Made by a program: the position numbers and the translations under genes. Source: Bacteroidales bacterium (GTDB taxonomy: Bacteria > Bacteroidota > Bacteroidia > Bacteroidales > JAQXIO01). From it: DNA of 40,770 bases. The notes below the pieces were generated by a model. The model had not been told where the DNA came from, did not search any database, and was given only the letters and a program-made list of their open reading frames with translations. Shown here in pieces: positions 17,048 through 24,275 of this stretch. The stretch covers positions 1 through 40,770 of the forward strand of contig JAQXIO010000057.1 of the NCBI GenBank assembly GCA_029007825.1, read 5' to 3'. Each line of letters starts with the position of its first letter. Within the stretch, counting starts at the first letter, position 1.

Positions 17048-17489
17048 TGGTCGGTTTGTTCTCTGCTGAAAAGGTGAATACATCCATTATAGGGGTTTCG
17101 CTTACCGATGCGATTTCATAGTCGGCCATAGTGCCTTTCATCCCTTTTTCTAACTCATCGATAGCCCCTTTCAAAGTGCTGGCCTGTGCAATCATAGTGC
17201 AAGCTGTTTTCTTTTCTGCCCCGCTTTTTTCATCGAGGGTTATAAAATTGATTTTGAAACGGAAATAACGGTCTCCGTCTTCATTGAAGAAAATCTCGGA
17301 TATGCGGGCTCGTTTAATACCGGCAACAGCAAATTCCCCTGTTATATAAGGCCTTATTTCTTCGATAATACGGGCTTCAGCTTCCGTGAAAGAAAGGGCA
17401 TCGACCAGATAAGGCTCGGTTACTTTCTTCTGTATTCCATTTTCGAGCATTTTATCATAGCTCACTTTGCATTCAAACCAATTATTCAT
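17037..17489 (-). CDS. DUF4494 family protein
   Basis: A 150-residue soluble protein opening MNNWFECKVSYDKMLENGIQKKVTEPYLVDALSFTEAEARI, which is the standard start of DUF4494 proteins, conserved one copy per genome in Bacteroidales. It is alpha/beta, with no signal peptide and no catalytic motif that I can recognise. It overlaps yggS by 11 bases and follows engB by 54. The function is unknown. The pairing with yggS and engB is the only clue, and says little beyond a housekeeping role. Confidence 0.85.
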   Translation of the reverse strand: MNNWFECKVSYDKMLENGIQKKVTEPYLVDALSFTEAEARIIEEIRPYITGEFAVAGIKRARISEIFFNEDGDRYFRFKINFITLDEKSGAEKKTACTMIAQASTLKGAIDELEKGMKGTMADYEIASVSETPIMDVFTFSAENKPTNEH

Positions 17490-17543
17490 CTTTTTCTTTT
17501 TCTTTATATCGTTAAAACTATAGTCAAATAGGATTTTGTTGAA

Positions 17544-18146
17544 TTATTCGTGCATGCTTTTGTTGATAGAATCGATATAATCCAGCAATTCGGTGCGTCC
17601 TCTCTCTTTTTCGGACGAAGTCAGGAATATCGGAGGCAGTTCTTCCCACGTTTCCAGTAACTTCTTTTTATATGCTTCGATATTTTCTTTCAATTTGTTT
17701 ACTGATAATTTGTCTGTTTTCGTAAATATGATGGAAAAGGGAATCCCGTTTTCTCCCAGCCACTCTATAAATTCCAGATCGATTTTTTGAGGTTCATGAC
17801 GACAATCGATTAAGACGAAAAGAGCAGTAAGCTGTTCTCTTTCCAGGATATAGTTTTCAATAATCTGTTTCAGTTTTTCTCTTGCCTGTTTTCCGCGTTG
17901 GGCATAACCATAGCCCGGAAGATCGACCAGATACCATTCGTTATTGATTAAAAAATGATTGATTAGCTGTGTCTTGCCGGGAGTTGAAGAGGTCATGGCT
18001 AACCCCTTGTGCTTGCAAAGCATATTTATGAGAGACGACTTTCCAACGTTCGACCGTCCTATGAACGCGTATTCGATACGATTATCCTGGGGGCATTTTG
18101 CTACATCCGTATTGCTGATAATAAATTCTGAACTTTTGATTTCCAT
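17544..18146 (-). CDS. engB: Ribosome biogenesis GTPase EngB (YihA/YsxC)
   Basis: A 200-residue GTPase needed for late assembly of the large ribosomal subunit. The G1 loop GRSNVGKSS (residues 30-38), the G2 Thr in SSTPGKTQ, the G3 motif DLPGYGYA, the G4 motif TKTDK and the G5-like TSSEK are all intact, and the length is normal. It starts seven bases after the end of the sodium/solute symporter gene, so it shares the operon. Confidence 0.96.
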   Translation of the reverse strand: MEIKSSEFIISNTDVAKCPQDNRIEYAFIGRSNVGKSSLINMLCKHKGLAMTSSTPGKTQLINHFLINNEWYLVDLPGYGYAQRGKQAREKLKQIIENYILEREQLTALFVLIDCRHEPQKIDLEFIEWLGENGIPFSIIFTKTDKLSVNKLKENIEAYKKKLLETWEELPPIFLTSSEKERGRTELLDYIDSINKSMHE

Positions 18147-18153
18147 ATCTTTT

Positions 18154-19596
18154 TTAATTTTTTCTTGAAAACATCTGTAAACCGATAAAAGTTATCAGCC
18201 CATTGATCAGAATGATTTCATAACCCAGTTTATAACCACTGTTAACGACTATAAATTTATCCAGTGCATAACAAAGCAAAGGAGATGCGATACATATGAA
18301 AGGCGTTACCTTATCGTATACGAATCGCTTTGTGAATAGCCCGAATCCGAATAATCCGATTAACGGTCCGTAAGTATAAGATGCAATCAGGTAAATAGCA
18401 TCGATTATGCTTCGGTTATTCAAGGCCTTAAAGATAAGTATTATTGCGATAAAACACAATGTGATGCATAAGTGAACGAGCATTCTCGTCTGCTTTGCCT
18501 GATGCATATTTTTCTTTTCAATGCCTAAAATATCGATGCAAAATGTTGTCGTTAATGCCGTTAAAGCTGAATCCGCACTTGAGAATGCCGCAGCGGTAAT
18601 CCCGAATGTAAAAAAAATCAGGGTTGCATCACCCAGCACTCCCGATGCTGCGAACATAGGTAATAAATCGTCACCTTTATGAGGTAACGGAATACCCTGG
18701 TATTGAGCAAGTGAGATAAGTAAGATACCTAAAGAGAGGAAAAGGAAATTGACGGGTAAAAATGCACCTCCGTACCAGTACATATTTTTTTGTGCCTCTT
18801 TGAGAGATCGGCAGGAAAGGTTCTTTTGCATCATATCCTGGTCAAGCCCCGTCATGGCAATCGTAATAAAAATTCCGCTTAAAAACTGTTTTACGAAAAA
18901 TTGCTGGGAGTGCCAATCCCATTCGAATACTTTAAAATAGGGGCTACCGGTAATTGTACTGATTACTCCGGAAGAAGTTAGATGCATGTGCTTTGCAACG
19001 CAAAAGATAATCAGAACTAAAGCGCCCAACATACAAAAAGTCTGGAATGTATCCGTCCATATAATGGTTTTTATGCCTCCTTGGCAAGTATAGGCCCAGA
19101 TTAAAAGTAAAATACCTGCGACCGTAACGATGTATGGAATATTCCATCCGTCGAGAAGGTAATTTTGAAGAATAACAGTAACAATATACAGGCGGGCTGC
19201 TGCCCCGATACTTTTGGAGAGAATAAAAAATGAGGCGGCAGATTTATACGAATAGATACCCAAACGCTCTTTTAAAAAAGAATAAATCGAGGTGAGATGT
19301 AAACGGTAATAAAGAGGCAGCAATACTTTGGCTACGACAATATAACCGGCAAAAAAACCTAATACGGTTTGTAAATAGGTCATTTTTGTGCTCATGACCC
19401 AACCCGGAACCGATATGAAACTTACGCCGGAGAGAGAAGACCCGATCATACCGAAAGCCACGATAACCCATGGAGAACATCGACCACCGAGAAAAAAGCT
19501 TTCGTTATCGTTGTTTTTCCCTCGAGTAATACGGGCTAAAAGTAATAAAATTGCAAAATACCCGAATACGATCGACGCCATAAGCGTACTGTTCAT
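18154..19596 (-). CDS. Sodium:solute symporter (SSS family)
   Basis: A 480-residue membrane protein with about thirteen transmembrane helices, the usual size of the SSS family (sodium-driven uptake of sugars, amino acids, vitamins or similar). The motif [18 protein letters not shown] lies in the first core helix, [23 protein letters not shown] in the middle loop, and [15 protein letters not shown] in the sodium-site helix. It starts in an ATGA overlap with the HAD gene upstream. The substrate cannot be called; the neighbouring genes do not indicate one. Confidence 0.9.
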   Translation of the reverse strand: MNSTLMASIVFGYFAILLLLARITRGKNNDNESFFLGGRCSPWVIVAFGMIGSSLSGVSFISVPGWVMSTKMTYLQTVLGFFAGYIVVAKVLLPLYYRLHLTSIYSFLKERLGIYSYKSAASFFILSKSIGAAARLYIVTVILQNYLLDGWNIPYIVTVAGILLLIWAYTCQGGIKTIIWTDTFQTFCMLGALVLIIFCVAKHMHLTSSGVISTITGSPYFKVFEWDWHSQQFFVKQFLSGIFITIAMTGLDQDMMQKNLSCRSLKEAQKNMYWYGGAFLPVNFLFLSLGILLISLAQYQGIPLPHKGDDLLPMFAASGVLGDATLIFFTFGITAAAFSSADSALTALTTTFCIDILGIEKKNMHQAKQTRMLVHLCITLCFIAIILIFKALNNRSIIDAIYLIASYTYGPLIGLFGFGLFTKRFVYDKVTPFICIASPLLCYALDKFIVVNSGYKLGYEIILINGLITFIGLQMFSRKN

Positions 19597-20228
19597 AGCT
19601 GCATGAAATAATCGGTTAATGCCTTGAATGAATCGAATCGTAAAGAATAGTTTTCGGAATACCCATGTCCGTAACTGACAAAGATAAAGGGAATGCCGGC
19701 CTTATCCGATTGAATGCGGTCTCCGTCCGTATCACCGATATATACTGGATTTTGTAGAGAATTACGATCTTTGAGCAGTTGCATATTACGGTATTTCGGT
19801 AAATAATTCATTCCGTATTCGATGTAATCCGTTATATAAGCATCGACCCCCCCGAAACGCATCATTTTGGAAATATCGCCCTTCTCACAGTTGCTGAGCA
19901 TGAGAAGTTTATATTTGGAAGATAATAAAGCCAATCCCTCTTTAACATACGGAAATAGAAAAGCATGCTTTTTGAGTACCTCGTTATTACAGAACTGTAG
20001 TGTGGAAGCGAAGAATTTGTTGCGTACTTCTTCCGGATATTCGGGAAGCACTTCTTTCAGGATTTTTTTAATCTCTTTTCCTAAATGCTTTTCCAGGTCC
20101 TCTCGCTCGAAATGTATAGGAATTTTATGGAGGAGAAAGGCCTCGTTCCAGCAGGTAACATAAGCATCGACGGCATTCCATAAGGTTCCGTCCATATCGA
20201 ATATAAGAGCATCAGGTTGTTTCATCAT
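19593..20228 (-). CDS. HAD-family phosphatase (phosphoglycolate phosphatase-like)
   Basis: A 211-residue soluble hydrolase with all HAD motifs: I, IFDMDGTLWNAVDAY with nucleophile and acid Asp; II, LLMLSNCEKGDI; III/IV, Lys followed by YIGDTDGDRIQSDKAGIPFIFVSYG. A helical cap lies between motifs I and II (about residues 20-85). The start is taken at the two adjacent ATGs at 20228/20225, right after a -7 box at 20243-20250; the longer frame to 20324 would include that box. It is first gene of the six-gene operon. The substrate is unknown. Confidence 0.9.
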   Translation of the reverse strand: MMKQPDALIFDMDGTLWNAVDAYVTCWNEAFLLHKIPIHFEREDLEKHLGKEIKKILKEVLPEYPEEVRNKFFASTLQFCNNEVLKKHAFLFPYVKEGLALLSSKYKLLMLSNCEKGDISKMMRFGGVDAYITDYIEYGMNYLPKYRNMQLLKDRNSLQNPVYIGDTDGDRIQSDKAGIPFIFVSYGHGYSENYSLRFDSFKALTDYFMQL

Positions 20229-20242
20229 GTTTTTTTGTTGTG

Positions 20243-20250
20243 CAAAGGTA
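20243..20250 (-). promoter_or_regulatory. -7 box of the HAD-SSS-engB operon
   Basis: TACCTTTG on minus fits TAnnTTTG, with GTTG 20 bases further upstream as a -33-like element. It lies 15 bases before the HAD start codon and fixes that start. Confidence 0.75.
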
Positions 20251-20349
20251 GACGCTCGGGGATGAAAAAACAACTTTTTAGAAATGAATTGACAGAAAAA
20301 GGAAAATCGGGTGAGGCAGGGCAAGGAAACAATATAACCTGATTATTGT

Positions 20350-20357
20350 TACTTTTG
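20350..20357 (+). promoter_or_regulatory. -7 box of the ATP-grasp-like gene
   Basis: TACTTTTG on plus, 15 bases before the ATG at 20373. It excludes the in-frame ATG at 20346 as a start. Confidence 0.7.
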
Positions 20358-20372
20358 AACTCATTTTACAAT

Positions 20373-21587
20373 ATGGAAGAAATCTTTAAACAGCATAAAA
20401 TAGACAAGCTCTATCTTTTCAATCCTGAAAACGATTTGTGTATAGCAAACGACGGCGAAGATTATATGGCGCCGTATTCGGCAAGGAAAATGGCAGGAGA
20501 TTTGTCAGCCCTTCCGTTGTGGTATGCCGGTGAAAATTCATTGGTGTTGCGATCTGGGAAAATGGATACAGCATCGTATCTGGATAATATTCGGAAAGAA
20601 TTGAATATAAGAAATATAGAGATAGGAGATTTGTCTGGAAAAGAGATAGAGCAATTGAAAGAGATTTATCCGTGGGGATGGAGTAAGGCTGTGACCAAAC
20701 GTTTAAAAATGATGGGTGTCTCACCGGACCTTTTACCTGATGTCGGGAACTTAAAAAAATTAAGGGATCTTTCCAATAGGGCTTTTTCGGTTGATTTATT
20801 ACAGGCCGTTTCTGCAGATGGTATTGTTCGTATTACGGAGTTCCCGGTGATTATGGAATCTGTGGAGGAGGTTCGTCTGTTTGTGGAACGGTATGCCGCA
20901 GCATTACTGAAAGCACCATGGTCAGGTAGCGGGAAAGGGCTTTGTTTTACAAAAGGGGAATATAATATTCCTGTACAACGTTGGATAAATGGGACGTTGA
21001 AGCGTCAGAATGCTGTTATCGGTGAACCACTCTACGATAAAGCGCTTGATTTTGCTATGGAATTTTATAGCGATGGGGTAGGGACGGTAAGTTTTACCGG
21101 CTATTCTTTGTTCCGTACGGATAATAAAGGAGTATATAGAGAAAATATTTTAGCTCCTGACTCTTTTATAGAAGAACAGATTGGGAAATATTGTGATAAA
21201 ATACAATTGCAGGAAGTGCAAAAATGGATGTCTTCTTATTTTTCCCGGAAAGTAGCACCTTTTTATAAAGGATATTTCGGAGTTGATATGCTGTGTTACC
21301 GAAAAGATGCCCGTTACTATTTATATCCCTGCGTGGAAATAAATCTCCGTATGAATATGGGAGTAGTTGCCCGTCTTTTTTATGATAGATACGTTATGAG
21401 CGGGAAGCGGGGTGTTTTCCGGATAGATTATGAAGCGACATCAGCTTCATTACTTCAAAAGCACCTTTTAAGAAAAGAAAAATATCCTCTTTGTATTGCA
21501 GAAAACAAAATACAAAGAGGATACTTAAGTCTTTCTGATATCGGTAATGATACGATTTATCAGGCGTATATAGTTGTAAATGAGTGA
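20373..21587 (+). CDS. Unrecognised protein, ATP-grasp-like
   Basis: A 404-residue soluble protein that I cannot assign to a named family. It opens with IDKLYLFNPENDLCIANDG and has a fairly well-preserved core. The stretch AALLKAPWSGSGKGLCF (about residues 180-196) resembles the Lys/Gly-rich nucleotide loop of ATP-grasp enzymes, and YPCVEINLRMNMGVV (about residues 320-335) matches their metal-binding E-x-N-x-R segment. That suggests an ATP-dependent carboxylate-amine ligase, which is inference from these two motifs only. The start at 20373 is fixed by the -7 box at 20350. A hairpin inside its last 110 bases seems to serve the convergent gene. It is monocistronic, divergent from the HAD operon. 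Confidence 0.7.
   Translation: MEEIFKQHKIDKLYLFNPENDLCIANDGEDYMAPYSARKMAGDLSALPLWYAGENSLVLRSGKMDTASYLDNIRKELNIRNIEIGDLSGKEIEQLKEIYPWGWSKAVTKRLKMMGVSPDLLPDVGNLKKLRDLSNRAFSVDLLQAVSADGIVRITEFPVIMESVEEVRLFVERYAAALLKAPWSGSGKGLCFTKGEYNIPVQRWINGTLKRQNAVIGEPLYDKALDFAMEFYSDGVGTVSFTGYSLFRTDNKGVYRENILAPDSFIEEQIGKYCDKIQLQEVQKWMSSYFSRKVAPFYKGYFGVDMLCYRKDARYYLYPCVEINLRMNMGVVARLFYDRYVMSGKRGVFRIDYEATSASLLQKHLLRKEKYPLCIAENKIQRGYLSLSDIGNDTIYQAYIVVNE
21471..21523 (-). terminator. Probable terminator of the glycerate operon, inside a convergent CDS
   Basis: A perfect 15-bp inverted repeat (21483-21497 with 21509-21523; arm TATCCTCTTTGTATT, 11-base loop). Read on minus it runs straight into ATTTTTCTTTTCTT, an intrinsic-terminator shape, about 70 bases after the GntP stop. 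Read on plus no T-run follows. Confidence 0.7.
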
Positions 21588-21593
21588 TTCTGA

Positions 21594-22835
21594 TTATAAA
21601 AATGCAGCGACGAGCGTAGAAATGGTCGCCAGTAATGCTCCGATAATACTTTCGAAAGGAATAAGTTTCATCCGGTTGCCTATTGACATGGCGGCTGCTC
21701 CTGCTGTAGCATGGAAAAAAGAGCCATGAGGCAGATGATCCAGTACGGTTGCCCCGGCATTAATCATAGCCGCTCCTTCTATCGGGGAAGTACCCGCGGA
21801 CAAGATTGCTTCGGAAAAGGATGATGATGCGACGGTTGCTCCTGCTGTGGTAGAGGCCGTTGCTCCTGATAGTAGTGCACCCGCAAGCGGTGCGATAAGC
21901 AATGTCGGCAAATGACAAGCCTGTAACCCGCTTAATATAAGTTCATTTAAAGTTGAAGCTTTTATTACTCCGGCCAGAAAGCCGGTACCGATGAGCAGAA
22001 CAGCTACTGGTGTCATTTTTTCTAAACCCAAAACCAATGAAGGCATTAATTCTTTTGTCCTTTTCATGGCTATGATTCCGGTTAAACCTCCGATAGGAAG
22101 GGCAAGCATCGGGTCGATAGTGATTCCCACCAATGGACGTAACGATAATAAAACCAGAGCCGTAATAGGTGCGATGACGGAACTCCAGAAAGACGGTAGC
22201 TCGTCGGGCAGATGAACCAAGTCTTCATTATTAACCCTGATTCCTTGGGGATATACCCAGCGCATAATAACAATTACTCCCAGAAAGCCGACAATTGCTG
22301 GTATGATGTTAGCAGCCATAACTGACGCCAATGGAGCTCCCAGATTTTCTGCACAGACAATCGTATTGGGATTGGGGGATATAATATTTCCGCATTTCCC
22401 GCCTCCGATCATGGCGAACAAAAGGGTAAGTTTGGAGAGGTTTAACCGTTTGCCTAAAGCAAGGGCAATTGGCGCTACGGTAATAACCGCAACATCGATG
22501 AATACGCCTGATGCCGTAAGGATTAAAGTTGCAAGGGCAATCGCTCCGAGGGCAAAACGTTCACCCGACAACCGGATAATACCATTCGCAAGCGCCATAG
22601 CACCTCCGGTTCGTATCAGAACACCGGTAAGCACACCTGCCGCTAAGATGCGGACGACAGCCGGAGTAATACTGTTTACCCCTTCCATCATAATTTTGAC
22701 GGACAATGATAAATCGGCACCTCCTGTCAGTGAACCCGCCAATGCCCCAGCCATCATAGCATAGAATGGACTGACTTTCTTTAAAATCAATAAAATAGCC
22801 AGTAATAATCCGAAAATAGCACCTATTGCAGACAT
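21594..22835 (-). CDS. GntP-family permease, probably glycerate uptake
   Basis: A 413-residue inner-membrane transporter with about twelve helices, of the gluconate:proton symporter family. The motifs GGKCGNIISPNPNTIVCAENLGAP and SGATASTTAGATVASSSFSEAI fit the family. GntP members carry gluconate and related acids such as glycerate. Here its start overlaps the end of the glycerate kinase by 13 bases, so glycerate is the probable substrate (inference from context). Its stop lies six bases from the end of the convergent ATP-grasp-like gene; the terminator at 21471-21523 lies within that gene. Confidence 0.88.
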   Translation of the reverse strand: MSAIGAIFGLLLAILLILKKVSPFYAMMAGALAGSLTGGADLSLSVKIMMEGVNSITPAVVRILAAGVLTGVLIRTGGAMALANGIIRLSGERFALGAIALATLILTASGVFIDVAVITVAPIALALGKRLNLSKLTLLFAMIGGGKCGNIISPNPNTIVCAENLGAPLASVMAANIIPAIVGFLGVIVIMRWVYPQGIRVNNEDLVHLPDELPSFWSSVIAPITALVLLSLRPLVGITIDPMLALPIGGLTGIIAMKRTKELMPSLVLGLEKMTPVAVLLIGTGFLAGVIKASTLNELILSGLQACHLPTLLIAPLAGALLSGATASTTAGATVASSSFSEAILSAGTSPIEGAAMINAGATVLDHLPHGSFFHATAGAAAMSIGNRMKLIPFESIIGALLATISTLVAAFL

Positions 22836-23983
22836 ATTTCGATTGTTTTAGATAGTTGTATGGTGTGACAGATCTGAGAAATAACCCGGGTAATATTTCT
22901 CTTTGCCGTTTGAGGCCGCATCGCTTCTTCTAAAGGCATAATACGAGGTAAAATGGAAAAACAGGCATTAATACCGCAACGGTCTAACTCCTCTTCATCT
23001 TTAATGGAACCGCCTATCGCAATAACCGGTATCCCTTTTAGTTGAGCTGCCTTGGCTATTCCTGCCGGGGTTTTACCCATTGCCGTTTGTCTGTCTAAAC
23101 GGCCTTCTCCGGTAATGATAAGATCGGCTCCCGAGATAATATTATTGAAATGCAATGTATCCAAAATAAGTTCTATGCCCGGTAAAAGAGTTGCATTGAG
23201 TAAAGCCATAACGCCGGCACCTGTTCCACCAGCTGCTCCTGCTCCGGGAATAGTCGACACGGATTTATTCAGTTCTCTTTCAAATATTTTAGACAAATTT
23301 CTCAATCCGTTGTCTAACTCTTTTACGGCCTCGGGACAGGCTCCTTTCTGAGGAGCGAAAACATAGGCAGCTCCATCGGTACCGAAAAGAGGATTTTTTA
23401 CATCGCAGGCAACTTTAAATGTACTTGTATAAACTTCCGGAAGTACATTCCGGGTATCGATGTGTTCGATATTTATCAGGTTCTCCCCTATAGGAGGAAG
23501 TTCTTTGCCGTTTTTATCGAGGAAACGGAATCCTAACGCCGATAATAGTCCGGTTGCTCCGTCGTTGGTCGCACTTCCGCCGATTGCCAGTAAAATATTC
23601 CGGCAGCCGCGTTTTAAGGCATCGGCTATTAATTGTCCGGTACCGAAGGTGTTTGTTTTCAGTGGATTTCTTTCCTCTTTTGAGAGAAGAGGAAGGCCGC
23701 TGGCTGCCGCAAGTTCGATAATTGCAGTGGCAGAGTCACCTAAAATTCCATATTTTGCTTTAATCGGACGCATCAAAGGATCGTAAACATCTAAAGAAAT
23801 TGTAGAGCCTTTTGTTGCCAATACCAATGCATCCATCGTTCCTTCACCACCGTCGGCAACCGGAACCTTTATAATCTCGCATTTCGGGAAGACGGAAAAA
23901 ATTCCTTTTTCTACCGCATCTGCAACTTCGAGTGAACTGAGAGAACCCTTAAAAGAATCTGCGGCAATTACTGCTTTTTTCAT
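22823..23983 (-). CDS. glxK: Glycerate 2-kinase (type I, GarK/GlxK family)
   Basis: A 386-residue cytoplasmic kinase that phosphorylates D-glycerate, feeding 2-phosphoglycerate to glycolysis. Family features are the MKKAVIAADSFKGSLSSLEVA start, VPVADGGEGTMDAL, LAIGGSATNDGATGLLSALGFRF and DLIITGEGRLDRQTAMGKTPAGIAKAAQ. The start at 23983 begins exactly with family homology; frames reaching 24001 and 24034 would start inside the promoter box at 24004-24011. It forms a coupled operon with the GntP permease downstream. The promoter lies at the edge of the dyad repeat pair (locus B). Confidence 0.93.
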   Translation of the reverse strand: MKKAVIAADSFKGSLSSLEVADAVEKGIFSVFPKCEIIKVPVADGGEGTMDALVLATKGSTISLDVYDPLMRPIKAKYGILGDSATAIIELAAASGLPLLSKEERNPLKTNTFGTGQLIADALKRGCRNILLAIGGSATNDGATGLLSALGFRFLDKNGKELPPIGENLINIEHIDTRNVLPEVYTSTFKVACDVKNPLFGTDGAAYVFAPQKGACPEAVKELDNGLRNLSKIFERELNKSVSTIPGAGAAGGTGAGVMALLNATLLPGIELILDTLHFNNIISGADLIITGEGRLDRQTAMGKTPAGIAKAAQLKGIPVIAIGGSIKDEEELDRCGINACFSILPRIMPLEEAMRPQTAKRNITRVISQICHTIQLSKTIEICLQ

Positions 23984-24003
23984 GGATTGATTCGTTTTCA
24001 TTA

Positions 24004-24011
24004 CAAAAATA
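24004..24011 (-). promoter_or_regulatory. -7 box of the glycerate operon at the edge of a repeat unit
   Basis: TATTTTTG on minus, 20 bases before the kinase ATG at 23983. A second box, TATCTTTG at 24082-24089, occupies the same place in the next repeat unit, so the repeat family brings the -7 element with it here. Confidence 0.65.
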
Positions 24012-24140
24012 GTGCAAGCCGAGTGCAGAAGCAAGTTTACTTGATTATGCCGAGGCGCAGCCTATTTTCGCTCATCTGAGGCAAAGATAGTGCAAGCTGA
24101 GTACAGAAACAAGTTTACTTGGTTATGCCGAGGCGCAGTC
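24004..24140. repeat. Tandem pair of dyad repeat units (locus B)
   Basis: Two units with a 78-base period (tgcaagc-block starts at 24013 and 24091). Each has AGTGCAAGCCGAGTGCAGAA-like left part, the small palindrome CAAGTTTACTTG, then ATTATGCCGAGGCGCAG or TTATGCCGAGGCGCAG and CTATTTT. The ends AAAATAG (AAGATAG in the second unit) and CTATTTT are complementary. Related base by base to the units at 845-1000. Confidence 0.85.
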
Positions 24141-24247
24141 TATTTTTACTCAGCAAAGAAAATGAAAAAAACAATTGAAAGATAAAAACGGAAGTCATTA
24201 AAATGTCTGATTCTTGCGTTTTGTAGAAATGCATACAGAAAAATATT

Positions 24248-24255
24248 TAAATTTG
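24248..24255 (+). promoter_or_regulatory. -7 box of the GH30-ankyrin gene
   Basis: TAAATTTG on plus, 20 bases before the ATG at 24276, matches TAnnTTTG. Confidence 0.65.
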
Positions 24256-24275
24256 TAATTTATAACCAAAGCGCC

